Below are positions 11,603-22,131 of a stretch of 64,000 nucleotides of DNA, piece after piece. The notes under the pieces were generated by a model. The model ran no database searches, was not told where the DNA came from, and saw nothing but the letters and a program-made list of their open reading frames with translations. The position numbers and the translations under genes were made by a program. Source of the stretch: Tetraselmis striata (Eukaryota; Chlorophyta; Chlorodendrophyceae; Chlorodendrales; Chlorodendraceae); NCBI GenBank assembly GCA_006384855.1, contig VCJN01001385.1, positions 62,001 through 126,000 on the forward strand, in the 5' to 3' direction. The stretch's first letter is position 1; the number at the start of each line of letters is the position of its first letter.

Positions 11603-13500
11603 CCACGGGAGCCCAAAGCGGTATCCATGCCTCGAGATCATATATTTACTAACATGGGCAGTCACGAGGGGGCCATGCCGTTCCACCAACCTCCGAGCCG
11701 CGGAGCTCACTCCCATAGTAGCTCCACATCATACGATATCACATAGCTAGGAACGGCCTAGCTTCCGTAGCTCACCCCTCCCTAGCTAGGCAGCTCACTA
11801 CATGCACCCTCTTAGGTGGTGAGGGACTATATCTTGAGCACGGCGGTGCCCCGCCGCAGCACCGGCTCCCATATAGTCTCTGAACCTCCCCTTCCGAGCA
11901 TATTGCGTGTCATAGCCAAATACAGCTCTACACTCGCCCGTAGGTGGAGGGGCTTGGCTGGGTGTGGCCCGGTCATGGGGTGGCGCTCGTATTTGGGGAA
12001 CCGGGCGATGCTCGGAAGTGTATCTCCGTGCCCCTCTGCCGCGTTGTGCCCGTACTACCCGAGTTGCTCAACCTCTCGGAACCTCCAATGTTGTGCTGGA
12101 GGGCGGGAGCGGGGGCTCAAGGGGCTTCCTCGCAACTTGGGTTTATAAACCATTGTAACTTAGTGTGATACGTTTGCGTGGGAAAGTGGTTGTTAAATAC
12201 ACGATGTGAACACGGGCATAGAGAACAATACGTTTTTCCACCTTGTACAAAAAAGGAAGACACAGCTATGCCGACATCACGTGGGACGCGCGCGTGTACC
12301 CATGCCACGTGCCCGTACCGCAAACGGGTACTTACCGAAAAAGTCTGCAGCTTGGTTATTTGCATAAAAAACCAAGCATGTGTTCACATGAAAGCAAAGC
12401 TAGGAAATGCGAAGAACGTCCCCGACGGAAGCTGGCGGGGGCAGTCTTGCGGGCCGAGACCCGTGTTCCGTTAGCCGCAAAACTGGAAAAGGGTAAACCG
12501 CACTGGCTAGGCTTAGCTCAACGCTCGCCTGAACGCCGGCATGGCCGAAAGATGTTGCGGCCGACCGTGCCGACACGTGCCATAGACGAGGGATCCACGT
12601 GCCCGTTGCGAGTTATTTGGTGGGCCGGTCTTGGCTGGCGGGGAATGGATCGTAGCGACGTTGGGCGGAGGCACGTTCGACGGGGCGCAAGACATCCCCG
12701 TACACGTACCGTTAGCGGGATACTAGCCGTCGATTGTCTTGTATCCCTTCGGTGGATGCTAGTACTAGACCGTATGGTTCAATGTCAATCTTGTGGCACG
12801 GTGTCAAAGTGGCGACACAAATGCAACAGTTTTCCGGGCGCTATTTGTCCGTCTCAAAGATTGCACCATGCATTGTTCCTGTTTTGGAATCGGAACATGG
12901 GGTCAAAACACGTCGCGCCGCGAGACTGCTGCGGCCTAATGCAATCTTCATAAAGTTTAATTTGTAGCAATGTGTACATAGGCCTAATCGTCATTGGATG
13001 CGTTCGTGTAGGTAACATGAAGCGTGTACCGCAGCGCTCGGTTACAAATAAACCCGCTAACACGCACTACTCGCGAGATCGCCCATGATACGAAATGCAG
13101 CTAGCGACTCGAGTATGGGTGGGTAGGCTAAGGGTAGATGCCTTAGACTCGACGATACCGTGGCGCCATGATTATTTAGATGTAAATGGGGGTTGATGTA
13201 AGCTACGCCGTTTTGGCATCTCGAATTTACCCACTACACCTACATATAATTGTACACGGCTAAATTGATTATGCCCCACATGTGGCAAGTGTTGTCCACA
13301 CCCTAGGGCAAATGAAATCTTGTTTAGGTTTATCGCCCCGTGCCTTGGCTCGCTGATTACGGCGACCCTGCTACCCGAGCTAGGGTTTGCCAATTATATT
13401 GAAGTGTAGTATACTACCCGGTACATGTACTTATTGACACGTACCAGCTGCGACTATGTACTGCTCCATACGCCGAGTAATACAATTGAAATAAGCCCTT
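11603..13500. other. interior of the inverted-repeat pair, unassigned
   Basis: No known domain is seen. An open plus-strand frame at 12243-12953 (236 codons) contains a CQSC...KWRHKC stretch, and an overlapping frame at 12178-12474 has a Cys/His pattern (RCEHGHREQ, CTHATCPY). Neither has clear homology or a codon pattern I would trust. A sequence ACAAATAAACCCGC at about 13045 resembles the outer end of the right arm near 16584, hinting at a third, partial copy. Confidence 0.35.
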
Positions 13501-13700
13501 GTGTGAAATATAAAAAATACAATTGAAATTGAAATTGATTTACAACGTGCTAATCCGCTGGGCTCCGCCGCCCGGATCGAGTTGTTCCTAGGGCCTGCCA
13601 TCTCTAACCATAGTAGGTACACCGATGTGTATTACAGCTCCGGCTACCGGCCTTCCTCTTCGGTTTCCATCCCCGCCTCCTTCCGATGCAACCTTTGGGC
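13500..13700 (+). repeat. repeat family B, copy 1
   Basis: It begins with a simple AATTGAAATTGAAATTGATT stretch and continues through ...GGGCCTGCCATCTCTAACCA to CTACCGGCCTTCCTCTTCGG. The same order of blocks is found at 14222-14400 (+) and, inverted, at 15100-15290 (-). Confidence 0.75.
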
Positions 13701-14221
13701 TGCTCCGCATGTCTATCTACTATCACTGGCTTCGCGGCTTCTCCGCCTTATGCGCCCAGTTTGCGCCCGGTTACAGTACTACAATGAGTAATGGAAATTT
13801 GAAGTCTCTTACAACTTTGGTGTTGTTGTTTAGTCGGTGCAAAACATGCGAGCTGTCTTATTACGGCCCGCCGGCACGAACATGCATAAGGTCCACTGAT
13901 TAAAAAGCGGACTGGAAGCGTGGATCCCTCAAAAGGCTAGGTATATCTCGGCTATAGGGCCTATGCCTTCTCCTTTGTAATTTCCTTTTTGATATTTTTG
14001 TAAACCCCTTTGCGCGTAGTCCCTATCTAACCAGTACCACATTCGTCTGCCTTGGCAAGGATTCCTCGTGCCCTCATACAACTCTGGTCAATCTCTACAA
14101 ATGTTTAGTTGCCACCCACTGCGAGGCCGTTTGCAGCTAGGGCGCCCCCTGTAGTGGACCCCCCCCCCCTCCCCGCCTACCCCTTCCCCACCATCAAAGC
14201 CTCCACAATCATGCGTTCATG
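13701..14221. other. spacer between family B copies
   Basis: No gene is seen. A C-rich run lies at about 14158-14176. Short open frames are unconvincing. Confidence 0.4.
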
Positions 14222-14400
14222 CAGCCGAAATTGAAATTGATTACAAGGTGCCAGTCTCCCGCATCCACTGGTTTTGACCGAGGTGCTCTAAGGGCATGCT
14301 ATCTCCAACCATTATAGGCAACACTCAGTGTAACCACATTTCAAGCTACCGGCCATCCTCATGTGTGCCCGAACCCCTCCTCCTTTCATTGGGCCATACC
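14222..14400 (+). repeat. repeat family B, copy 2
   Basis: It starts with GAAATTGAAATTGATTACAA, then GGCATGCTATCTCCAACCAT and CTACCGGCCATCCTCATGTG, the same block order as copy 1 in the same direction but more diverged. No coding region is recognised. Confidence 0.65.
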
Positions 14401-15099
14401 TAAGACAATAGCGCTCCTTTGTTGCCTCTACCTTAGTCAGACCCAACCCGTCAAAAGAGCTCAATATGCAACCTTAGGGAACCAAAGGTCTCCGCTTACT
14501 AATGTTGAGGTGTTATGGGGGAGGGGGCCTAGGCGGAATAGCTATGAGGCGCTCAGTATTTAGCGTTGAGCCGGCAAGTAGGGTTGGGTGATGGGGGCTA
14601 TGGTGACCTCCTCTACTATTTTGTGGCGCAGTATCTGTCGTTCATTTCATGGCATGTCGAGCACCGGCGCTTGTACGAAGCCTGCATGTCGGGGGAGTGC
14701 ACTGTCTACTACGGGCGGGGAATGATTAACAAATTCCAAAATCTGCAATATTCGGGCGTGGCGGTTACCCAGTCAATATTGGGTCGCATGGGGCGGGGGT
14801 GACGCTGCCGGTCGGCTACAGTCAAAGCGCGGGGATATTTTCGTTGTTCCGTCCGGTTTTGCTAGCCCGGAATGCATCGGTTCCTTCTCCTCCTCGGCTG
14901 TCGCCCAGTTGTTGTCGTTGCTCGAAGACTCTGCTGTTGTTTTGTACTACCCGAGCACCGTGTCGAAGTTACGCACAAAGGACCAAATACCCAAAGGACG
15001 CGTCGGGCTCTGACGAATTGGGCGCGCACGCGCCGGTCGGAGACGCTGCGAAGGCGGAGGTAGCAGATAAGAGGGGCAGCCTACGGCTAGAATGGACAG
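14401..15099. other. spacer between family B copies 2 and 3
   Basis: Short plus-strand open frames (about 14566-14802 and 14799-15146) show no recognisable domain. Nothing is assigned. Confidence 0.4.
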
Positions 15100-15290
15100 C
15101 GGAAGGGTTGGACACAGAAGAGGAAGGCCGGCAGCCGGAGCTGTAATACACCTAGTGTGTTCCTATTGTGGTTAGAGATGGCATGCCCTGAGAACAACTC
15201 GGTCCGGGCGGCAGAGACAAGTGGATTAGGATGTTGCAACAAATTTAATTCTAAGTTTCAAATTTCATCTTTATTTTTGTTTTGCGCCGC
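15100..15290 (-). repeat. repeat family B, copy 3 (inverted)
   Basis: The reverse complement gives ...GTTCTCAGGGCATGCCATCTCTAACCACAATAGG... and CTCCGGCTGCCGGCCTTCCTCTTC, matching copy 1 (13500-13700) in opposite orientation. With copy 1 it forms a second inverted pair nested inside the larger one. Confidence 0.75.
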
Positions 15291-15817
15291 TAGCTGTCGG
15301 CCAAGATATGGCTTGCCCCGGGCTGCGGCGCGCGGCTGCGGCTGCGGTGCTGCTTGGTCTTGGCCGTTTTGCTGGCGGCTTTGGTCGGTGCCGGCTTCTG
15401 GCCTGATGGCGGCTGCTCCAGTAGGATCGTCCGGTGACGGAGGTGGTGGGTCTCGGCCGCACCCGGGCTATGCGGGACTCGGGGGATGACTGGCTCACAT
15501 CGCATTTTTGGGGGGCGAAATAATTCATTTTATTGGCGCGCGCTAGAGCCGCTCCCACATACCAACGATTCGGACTTAAAACGTTTTAAAATGATCTGCC
15601 AATAAAATAATCGGCGAGCCCTGGGCTGGCACGGCCGCAAATTCCGTACAAAAGCACGATTCCACTCGTCAACCCACCGCCCGTCTAATATGGATCATAC
15701 ACATATCTAATGCCGTTTTACCGGGCCATCAAATGGGGTCTGATACCGAATTTGATGTACAAGTTAAGTACTCGACTATAAGTACTCGTAGCGACTACCT
15801 GCACAACGGGGGAAAAT
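15291..15817. other. spacer with a short hairpin
   Basis: No gene is recognised. ATTTTATTGGC at about 15526-15536 and GCCAATAAAAT at about 15598-15608 are a perfect 11-nt inverted repeat about 60 nt apart. Confidence 0.4.
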
Positions 15818-16605
15818 CTGTGGGCTTCCGTGGCGATCGAAGCGGGGGCGGTGCTCGACCGGGACCGCTCGGGAGTCGGCGACTTGACCCTTGAGACGAG
15901 TGGGCTGCGTCATCCAGCGGACCGCTTGCGGCCGTCAGATTTGACGCTGGCGGGGTGGGGTGGGGTGGGTGGGTGGGGGGGGGGGCGTACGATTACATTA
16001 TCGATTTCGCGGGCGTGTCCTCCACGACCCCCACTTGGGGCAACGACCCCCGCTGGCGCACCCCGGGGATCGCGGCGACCGAGGCGGAGCCAACCAGCTA
16101 GCGGCGGACTGGGCGTCTTCCGCCCCGGTGTAGGGTGTTCACCTACCGGTACTGCCCTTTTGTGGTTGAGGACCGCGGCCGCGTCGGAAAATCCGCTTTA
16201 ACGGTGGTAGTCTACATCTTCGCGGTGCTACTTGTTGTGCGCAACTTCCCTGGCGGTCCTTCCGCCCCGACTTCATGCTTCCTTCGTGGTCAGTCCGTCC
16301 ATGCTCTTCGGAACTTTGTTGCCGGCCAGCCAGCTGAGTTCTGCCATCACCTGTCGCTCGCGCACGCGGCGGGGGTTGTTGCAGCGAGTCTCAGCTTGCG
16401 TGCATGGTACCTTAGGCGGCATTCTCTCTGCCGGAGTGCATACGGCCAAGTCTGATGCATTTGCCCGTGCTCATTCCGGACCCTCGTTTGGTGATGCTTC
16501 CACCTCGCAATTATTGTAGTGGACGTTTTCTATTGCCTATTCGAGTGGTTCCCTGATCGCCTTTTGCAGCTAGCTCGTGTAAATAATAAACCCGCACAAC
16601 GTCCT
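15818..16605 (+). repeat. right arm of the inverted repeat pair (partner 10822-11602)
   Basis: This is the plus-strand partner of the left arm, including the G tract at about 15968-15984. It ends with CTAGCTCGTGTAAATAATAAACCCGC. The coding-like block PFVVEDRGRVGKSALTVV lies at about 16160-16215. A GRLG-type tail like this is sometimes seen at the C-terminus of algal non-LTR retrotransposon proteins, so a LINE 3' end is one reading, at low confidence. Confidence 0.8.
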
Positions 16606-17280
16606 TAACTCGGCTACAATACTAAGCGACTGACTGAAATTTAGTGTACATTTTCACATTAAGGCAGCATACATCACGCGAGATCACCAATCCTTTTGAA
16701 ATTGCGGTGACATTACCGACTACTGTACCCCCTTACATGTTGTCATCTAGTACTCGTGATGAAGCAAGTACTTTAGCGTTATCATTAATCACGTGATGCG
16801 ACTACATCTGCTCATAGAGAGGATTAGTTTGACCAATATATAAACACGGAATACAACGAATAGGAATTATGAGTGAACGACATGAGTGTATGTTGTTTTT
16901 CATTTGCCAGATTACCATCAACCAATGGTTGCATGTCCCATAAGGCGGTGCGAGAGCTTAGATGGCAAGTACTCGTATGTCAAAATTTGACAGTGCGGTA
17001 ATATATGCATTTATTCAATAAAGCACAATATTATGAGGCAAGATTGGAGATTTGATTTAGGGTTTCGTCTTCCCTCTCCCCACCCACCCGCTGCTTGGGT
17101 GGACCCGACGACCGTCGTCGGCCCTTTGAGCCGCGAGCCCTCCGTCCGCCGCCTCCACCCCCAATTGGGGATGGGGGCGGCGCTCGTGCACGGGTGGCAC
17201 CTTGGTAGCCTTGGACCCGCCCGTGTTGTCATTGCCGCGGAGGAGCAGTGCGAGCTGGACACCGGCATCTTATGTCGTTG
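16606..17280. other. intergenic, AT-richer, no gene recognised
   Basis: AT-richer DNA follows the right arm. No coding region, RNA gene or transposon protein is seen. Confidence 0.4.
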
Positions 17281-17289
17281 CTGGTCCGG

Positions 17290-17690
17290 TCAACTTCTAG
17301 TTCGCTATTCGTTGAGCTCCCTCTCCCTTCCCGTCATGTCGGCGCCTCCATCTCACATTCGGGCTAGTGCCGCTATTGCCGTGGCCCGGGATGTGATGGG
17401 GAGGGAGTTATACGTTCGGCGGAAGGGGACGCGACCGAGCTGGCTGCGGACTTGGCTTTAGGAGGCCCGCGTCGGATACCCGCCCGTGGCACCCCGTTAT
17501 GGCTCGAACCCCCCCCCCCCCCCCCCCCCCCCGACTTCCGCTCGTTGCTGCGAGACCTCTTCGAAGCTCCTTTCATGTCGGTGCCTCCACCTCACTACAT
17601 TCGGCCTAGTGCCGCTACTGGAGCGGGCCGGGATTGTGTACTAGGGAGAGCCTCCCTACTGCGTGGAGCGGCGGGTGGCGGGTGGCGATG
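17290..17690 (+). repeat. direct duplication, unit about 240 nt
   Basis: The stretch CATGTCGGCGCCTCCATCTC...ATTCGGGCTAGTGCCGCTA near 17335-17378 recurs at about 17574-17619 with a few changes (CATGTCGGTGCCTCCACCTC). A poly-C tract (about 17510-17532) lies between the copies. No protein is recognised. Confidence 0.65.
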
Positions 17691-19175
17691 CCTGGTCGGT
17701 GGCTGCCATGGCGGTTCACGCCTCTGGTAGTGGCGGTATTTCCTTCTGGATTTCGGTATAGATTTCTTGAATGATGCAGCTAGCACATATGTAATCATCA
17801 GATTTAGATTTGATGTTTTGGTTTGATTACATTTCCGCTATTGCCTCACATATTGACTCGCATGTTGCCCGGTCAAGGCTTCCTACGGGCCATTGCTGCG
17901 CTATAGCGACCAAGTAGTCCGGCACGCCGGATGATGCCAAGTCACGCGCGTCGGATGCTCCTACTCGTAGAGACGAAGTGTACCACGGGATGGGATGCAA
18001 CGCTGCCGCTGCTAGCTACCTCGTGTCCTATCTAGTTGTCACAAAGCACATGTGTTGTATATGACGGCGGGGATCCCCGGGTTGTGGCTATCCTCGTCCG
18101 CTTTTGGGAATTGGCCCTCGTGGCCGCCTTGTTGGCCTTTGCTTTAATATGCAATCGCTCTATATATGCACGCTTTGCGAGGTACGTGGACCATGGAGGC
18201 TACCGGTAAGGTCGTAGACGAGGCTAGCCAGCTTGTCGTTGGTCTCGAAGTAGAGGTCGGAGGAGAGCATGCCGTTGTATCACGTTGTGGCGGCTTCGAT
18301 CGCCTTCGCCGAACTCGTATGCGGCCCGCCCTAGAGACCAAACATGGCGAGCACGGGGGCATTGGATGTCGGCTAGGATTTCGAACTCGTTGCCGACGGA
18401 AAAATGACATGTATGCAACGGCAGGGGCTGCGTGGCGGCGAGGTTAGAAGATGAGTTCAGAGTGATGCGTCTCCTACTGCTCACATAGCCTGTAGTCATT
18501 CTTTATTTTGAATTTGAACGAAACGCTTTTGCTATTCACCGCGCGCGCTGCAGGTCGTTGTACGATGAGCGTACAGTACATCATTAGTTCCCCTACCTCT
18601 TGGGTTGAGCGGAGGAAAAGGAGGACCGCGTCTGAAATCGTCTGGAATACGAGAGAATCGATACCGGTTACAATACGGTTTTATGACGGATCTTTAGGCG
18701 TCCGTCCGTCCGTCCTCCGTCCTCCGTCATACGCGCTTTGTGTATGAACCGTCATACGTTCGGTATTCGCTCGTTTGATTTCACGGTGCAGGTACGTGTA
18801 CTGCTCATTTCTGAATGGACGCGCGTGTATTCTAGCCCAGGTACGTCATATGTCCGTCTGATACGCCAAAATAACGCGGTACCGCAACGCGTTTTTACTG
18901 CTGCTGAATCAGCAAGCGAGACGTGCCCGCCTTATTTGGTCGCTATATGGCGACTATACGGTGGTCCAAGTATTTATGCTGTAAAATGATGCTGTAAAAA
19001 GGGGTCGCCGCGGTGCGGGGGCAGTCCGCCGACCCGGGGCCCGGCGTCCGTCGACGGACGGGCGACGGTCGAACGACGGCGTCCGGCGTCCGGCGTCCGG
19101 TGCCGGTACAGGCGGCGGGCATGGCGATTCGCGGCGTGCCCGCCCCGTAGACCTGACGACCGGCCCGACATGCGC
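17691..19175. other. intergenic, no gene recognised
   Basis: Weak open frames occur on both strands around 18144-18500. The minus-strand one reads like a protein fragment (HFSVGNEFEILADIQC...) but has no family I recognise. Short CGTCCGTC-type repeats occur near 18698-18726, and GTCCGGC repeats near 19078-19098. Confidence 0.35.
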
Positions 19176-19790
19176 GGCCTCGTGCGGGATGCGGGCCGCA
19201 TGTAGGCGGCTTGTACTGTATTGCTGATCTTGAAGTGCTGCTTTTTGCGGTGGGGGGGGGGGGGGGGTAATACTGCTTTTAGTTAGCGTAGGGTTGGGTA
19301 CTGGCATTTTTGTAATGCGCACCAGTTGTCAGCGGCAAGTTTTTACGCGGCTTGTAGATTTAATCTGTTTTACAAATTACTACGTCTCTAAGGTACATCC
19401 CTTCTCCGCTCGGTAGAGCGGTCGTCTCGTATGCGAGAGACCCGGGTTCGATTCCTGGCTAATGTATTTCGGCAATATCGGCCCGGCGTGTCCCGGGTTT
19501 ACCCGGTTGATGCATAAGCCCTTCGGGGTTCGAATGAGGCAATGGTGTACGGGCTATGCCAGACCTACGACTGCAGTTGGCGCACGAGGTCAAGTGCTGG
19601 GGCGGCTTCGGCCGATGTCCCGGGGCGAACTTCACTTTTCTTTTACGTCTCTTAAAAATAAATTACTGACAAATCTAACGCTAAAAGCAGTATTACCCGT
19701 AAAAACACAGTCTTACAAGATCAACACTAGAAGCCGGCTAAAAGCGGCCCGCATCCCGCACCAGGCTCAACTCAAGAGCCTCAGTTCTGT
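19176..19790. repeat. fold-back unit with inverted ends, member of the shared 3'-end family
   Basis: The left end (about 19176-19330) carries CGTGCGGGATGCGGGCCGC, GGCGGCTTGTACTG, a G tract and AATACTGCTTTTAG...TTTTTGTAATGCGCACCAG. The right end (about 19670-19785) carries the same blocks reversed (CTAAAAGCAGTATTACC..., AAAAGCGGCCCGCATCCCGC). The ends could pair, enclosing about 340 nt that includes a tRNA-like segment. The same blocks occur at about 31200, 32100, 32770, 47960 and 49420, so this belongs to a dispersed family. Confidence 0.7.
19399..19472 (+). repeat. tRNA-like segment (possible SINE head or tRNA pseudogene)
   Basis: A D-arm-like CGCTCGGTAGAGCG is followed by an anticodon-arm-like CGTCTCGTATGCGAG and a T-arm-like CCGGGTTCGATTCCTGG containing a perfect B-box core (GGTTCGATTCC). 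The anticodon loop would read CGT (Thr). The D loop is too short and the two acceptor strands do not pair, so it is unlikely to be a working tRNA gene. It fits a tRNA-derived SINE or a decayed tRNA. Confidence 0.5.
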
Positions 19791-20194
19791 TTGTAGTGCG
19801 CTTTTGTGAAAGCCCTTATGTAATCAAAGCAAAAGGCTCAACCCAAGAGGGACCGGTAGGGGCACCTCCACAAATCCCCGGCGCGAAGCGCCGCTTAGTC
19901 AGTGAAGCTAGTGCCTCGGGCAAATATGTTGTATGGTATATATACAACACGAGTATACAACACGGGTCGCGTCGGCATCATTGACGGATTTTTATTAAAT
20001 ACTCCTAATACTACGCGGGCCGCGCTCCTAACAGAAGCGTCGCCCTCTAAGATGTTGTAGCTCGCTGAACCAGCATCACACCACCGGTTCCGGCCAGGGC
20101 ACTGCGGAGGAGCAACCAACAGCCGCCCGCCGACCGGGGAAGGAAAGTCTTGAGGTACGGGGTTTGGGTACGGGGAGGGTTGCCCGGTGGCGGC
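19791..20194. other. spacer downstream of the transposase
   Basis: No gene is seen. Short TATATACAACAC-type repeats lie near 19937-19963. The same TGTATATATACAACA motif appears near 22390-22425, beyond the start of the transposase, so these could be remnants of the PiggyBac element's ends. Confidence 0.4.
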
Positions 20195-22131
20195 CTAGTC
20201 CGCGCGGCGGTCGACGCCGTACACCGCGAGCTCTTGGGCGGTCATGCGGCGGTGCCGGGTCCAGCATGCGACGCCCTTGCACCTCTTGCTCGGGATGCAC
20301 AGAGGGATGTCGCAGTCCGGGCACTTGTAGGACGTCCAACCCATATTGTCGTCGTCCACACGGCACATAGTGCAGCGGGCTTGCTTGGTGGCGTTGTCGT
20401 TGCCGGGGCGTTTGCAGAGGTGCATGATGCTGTGAGTCAACGCGGGTGGCTCGTTGGTGATGTCGGCCAGTACGCGCTCGGTCCTGCGAGTCGGCTCCAC
20501 CTCCCCTGTCAGCCCATTGTATATCAGGGACTTACACATCAGGTCGTCGAAGTTGACAACGGTTGACTCTTTGAGTGGGTGGTGCCTCGGGAGGTGGTGC
20601 TTCGCGAACTTCCAACAGTCGGTGACGTGAATGCCGGCCATGGTGGTATGCATGCGGAACCAGCAGTCCTGCGTCAGCCACAACTCCTCCAACATCAGGT
20701 CGTGCTGGCGGCTATGGTTGTGGTTATCGACGCGCGGGCTCCGAGCGAAGAACTGCGAGACCATTTCTGGACGAGGTATGGGCCTGGTGGTGATGTTGTT
20801 GAGGTCGTCAGCCCAACGTTGAACGTACGGCTCGCCATCGTGCACCCCTAGCTCCCTCCGCAGCCAGAAAGAATAACACCCTCCTCATGTTGTACTTGTG
20901 CCCGATTGCCATCATGCCCACACCCTCAACAGTGGAGCGGAGAACCATGCGACTGCCGGCGAGCTTGTCCTTTAGGTGTGACTCCAGGTAGGCCTAGGGG
21001 TACAGAGAGTGGGATGTCTTGACACAGCCAAGGAAGTGCCGGCCTGTCTTGCCCACAGCGACTGCGGCCAATCACAACCATGCAGCAAAAGAATCAGTTT
21101 CACACATTCACATGCATGCATGCACTGCACTGAATTGATATATATGTTGTCGTACCTTGACAGATGCAAACCAGCTGTCGCCCAGCACAGTTGTGCATGC
21201 AGGAGCCAAGCGCTCAGCCATCCGCAGGGTGCATGCGGCGGTCACACCTAGCTCAGGTGCGTGCTCCTTCAACCTCATAGCATCCATGCCCTCCTGGATC
21301 TCAAAATGAATCATGACACCAGTCGCACAATCTCACGCCGTCTTGCCCTCGGTGCCCAACAGCTTGGGCTTGCGCTTGATGAAGGATATGTTGGGTAGAC
21401 CTCCAGTCTTGGTGGAGCGTGGCTGGTATGCGCTCATGGCCTCGTCGAAGGTGATCCACAACCCCATCACCAAGCATCATCATCCTGTTGCGTTGAAGTC
21501 CTCCACCATCTGAGTGAACATCTGCCATGTGTCTGGGCCTCCTCCAAGTGCCGCCTTGCTGAACTTGACCAGGGCACGGATGTGTTGAGTGTCACAGGAA
21601 TCGAGACGCCGGGTGACGGAGCAGGATCGGCGACGAGGTGCGGTGGCACGGGGTTCTGACGGGACTTGGGGTTGGGCACTGGGGCACGACAGACAGCCGG
21701 CGCCGCCGCGAGAGGCGCCACGACACCATGGACACTTCCGGGGCGAACATCAGCTGACGGGCAGGGCATAGCTTGTCTCGGCTCCGTGAAGGGGACCGTC
21801 GACAGTGCTCTGGTCTGCGGGGCGTAGGCGAGTCAATTGTTTTTATAATATTTAAAAAAATTCAAATTCCGCGAGGGGACAGACGCAATCTCACGGCCGC
21901 GCCACCCACACACGTCGACAAAATCACCACAAGCCGACGACATACTGTCCAGGCAAGGTATTAGACGAGTGCATGGTGGTAGAGGAGACACACCTGGGGC
22001 AGGGCGCCAGCATCGGTGGGTTGCAGCTACAGCACGTTGGTGGTCTCGCATGACTTAGTGCCGTCATCCCACCGGATGCGGAACTTGTTGCTGGCGACCG
22101 ACTCGACGACGTTACCAAACTTCAAGGCCAT
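20195..22131 (-). mobile_element. PiggyBac-type DNA transposon, transposase gene (decayed)
   Basis: The minus strand encodes a DDE_Tnp_1_7-like transposase. Start MALKFGNVVES (ATG at 22131) leads into VRWDDGT-type sequence, with a likely donor at CCCAG|GTGTGT near 21990. The core follows: KFSKAALGGGPDTWQMF (about 21560), FDEAMSAYQPRSTKTGG with the first catalytic D (about 21440), GDSWFASVK with the second D (about 21170), and VDNHNHSRQHDL with the third D and WFRMHTT..GI.VTD.WK (about 20640-20750). The C-terminus is a Cys-rich zinc finger (CTMC...YKCPDC...CKG.ACWTRHR), as in PiggyBac-derived proteins. The frame changes between segments (about 21330, 21500 and 20850), only partly explained by introns, and the N-terminal part has stops. 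It is probably no longer functional as it stands. Confidence 0.85.

Noticed and set aside
12243-12953. 236-codon plus-strand open frame with a C-x2-C...C pattern
   Set aside because: No start context, splice pattern or homologous region. It lies within a repeat interior, so it is listed only as unassigned sequence.
19399-19472. Functional tRNA-Thr(CGT) gene
   Set aside because: The acceptor arms do not pair and the D loop is too short. It is kept as a tRNA-like repeat.
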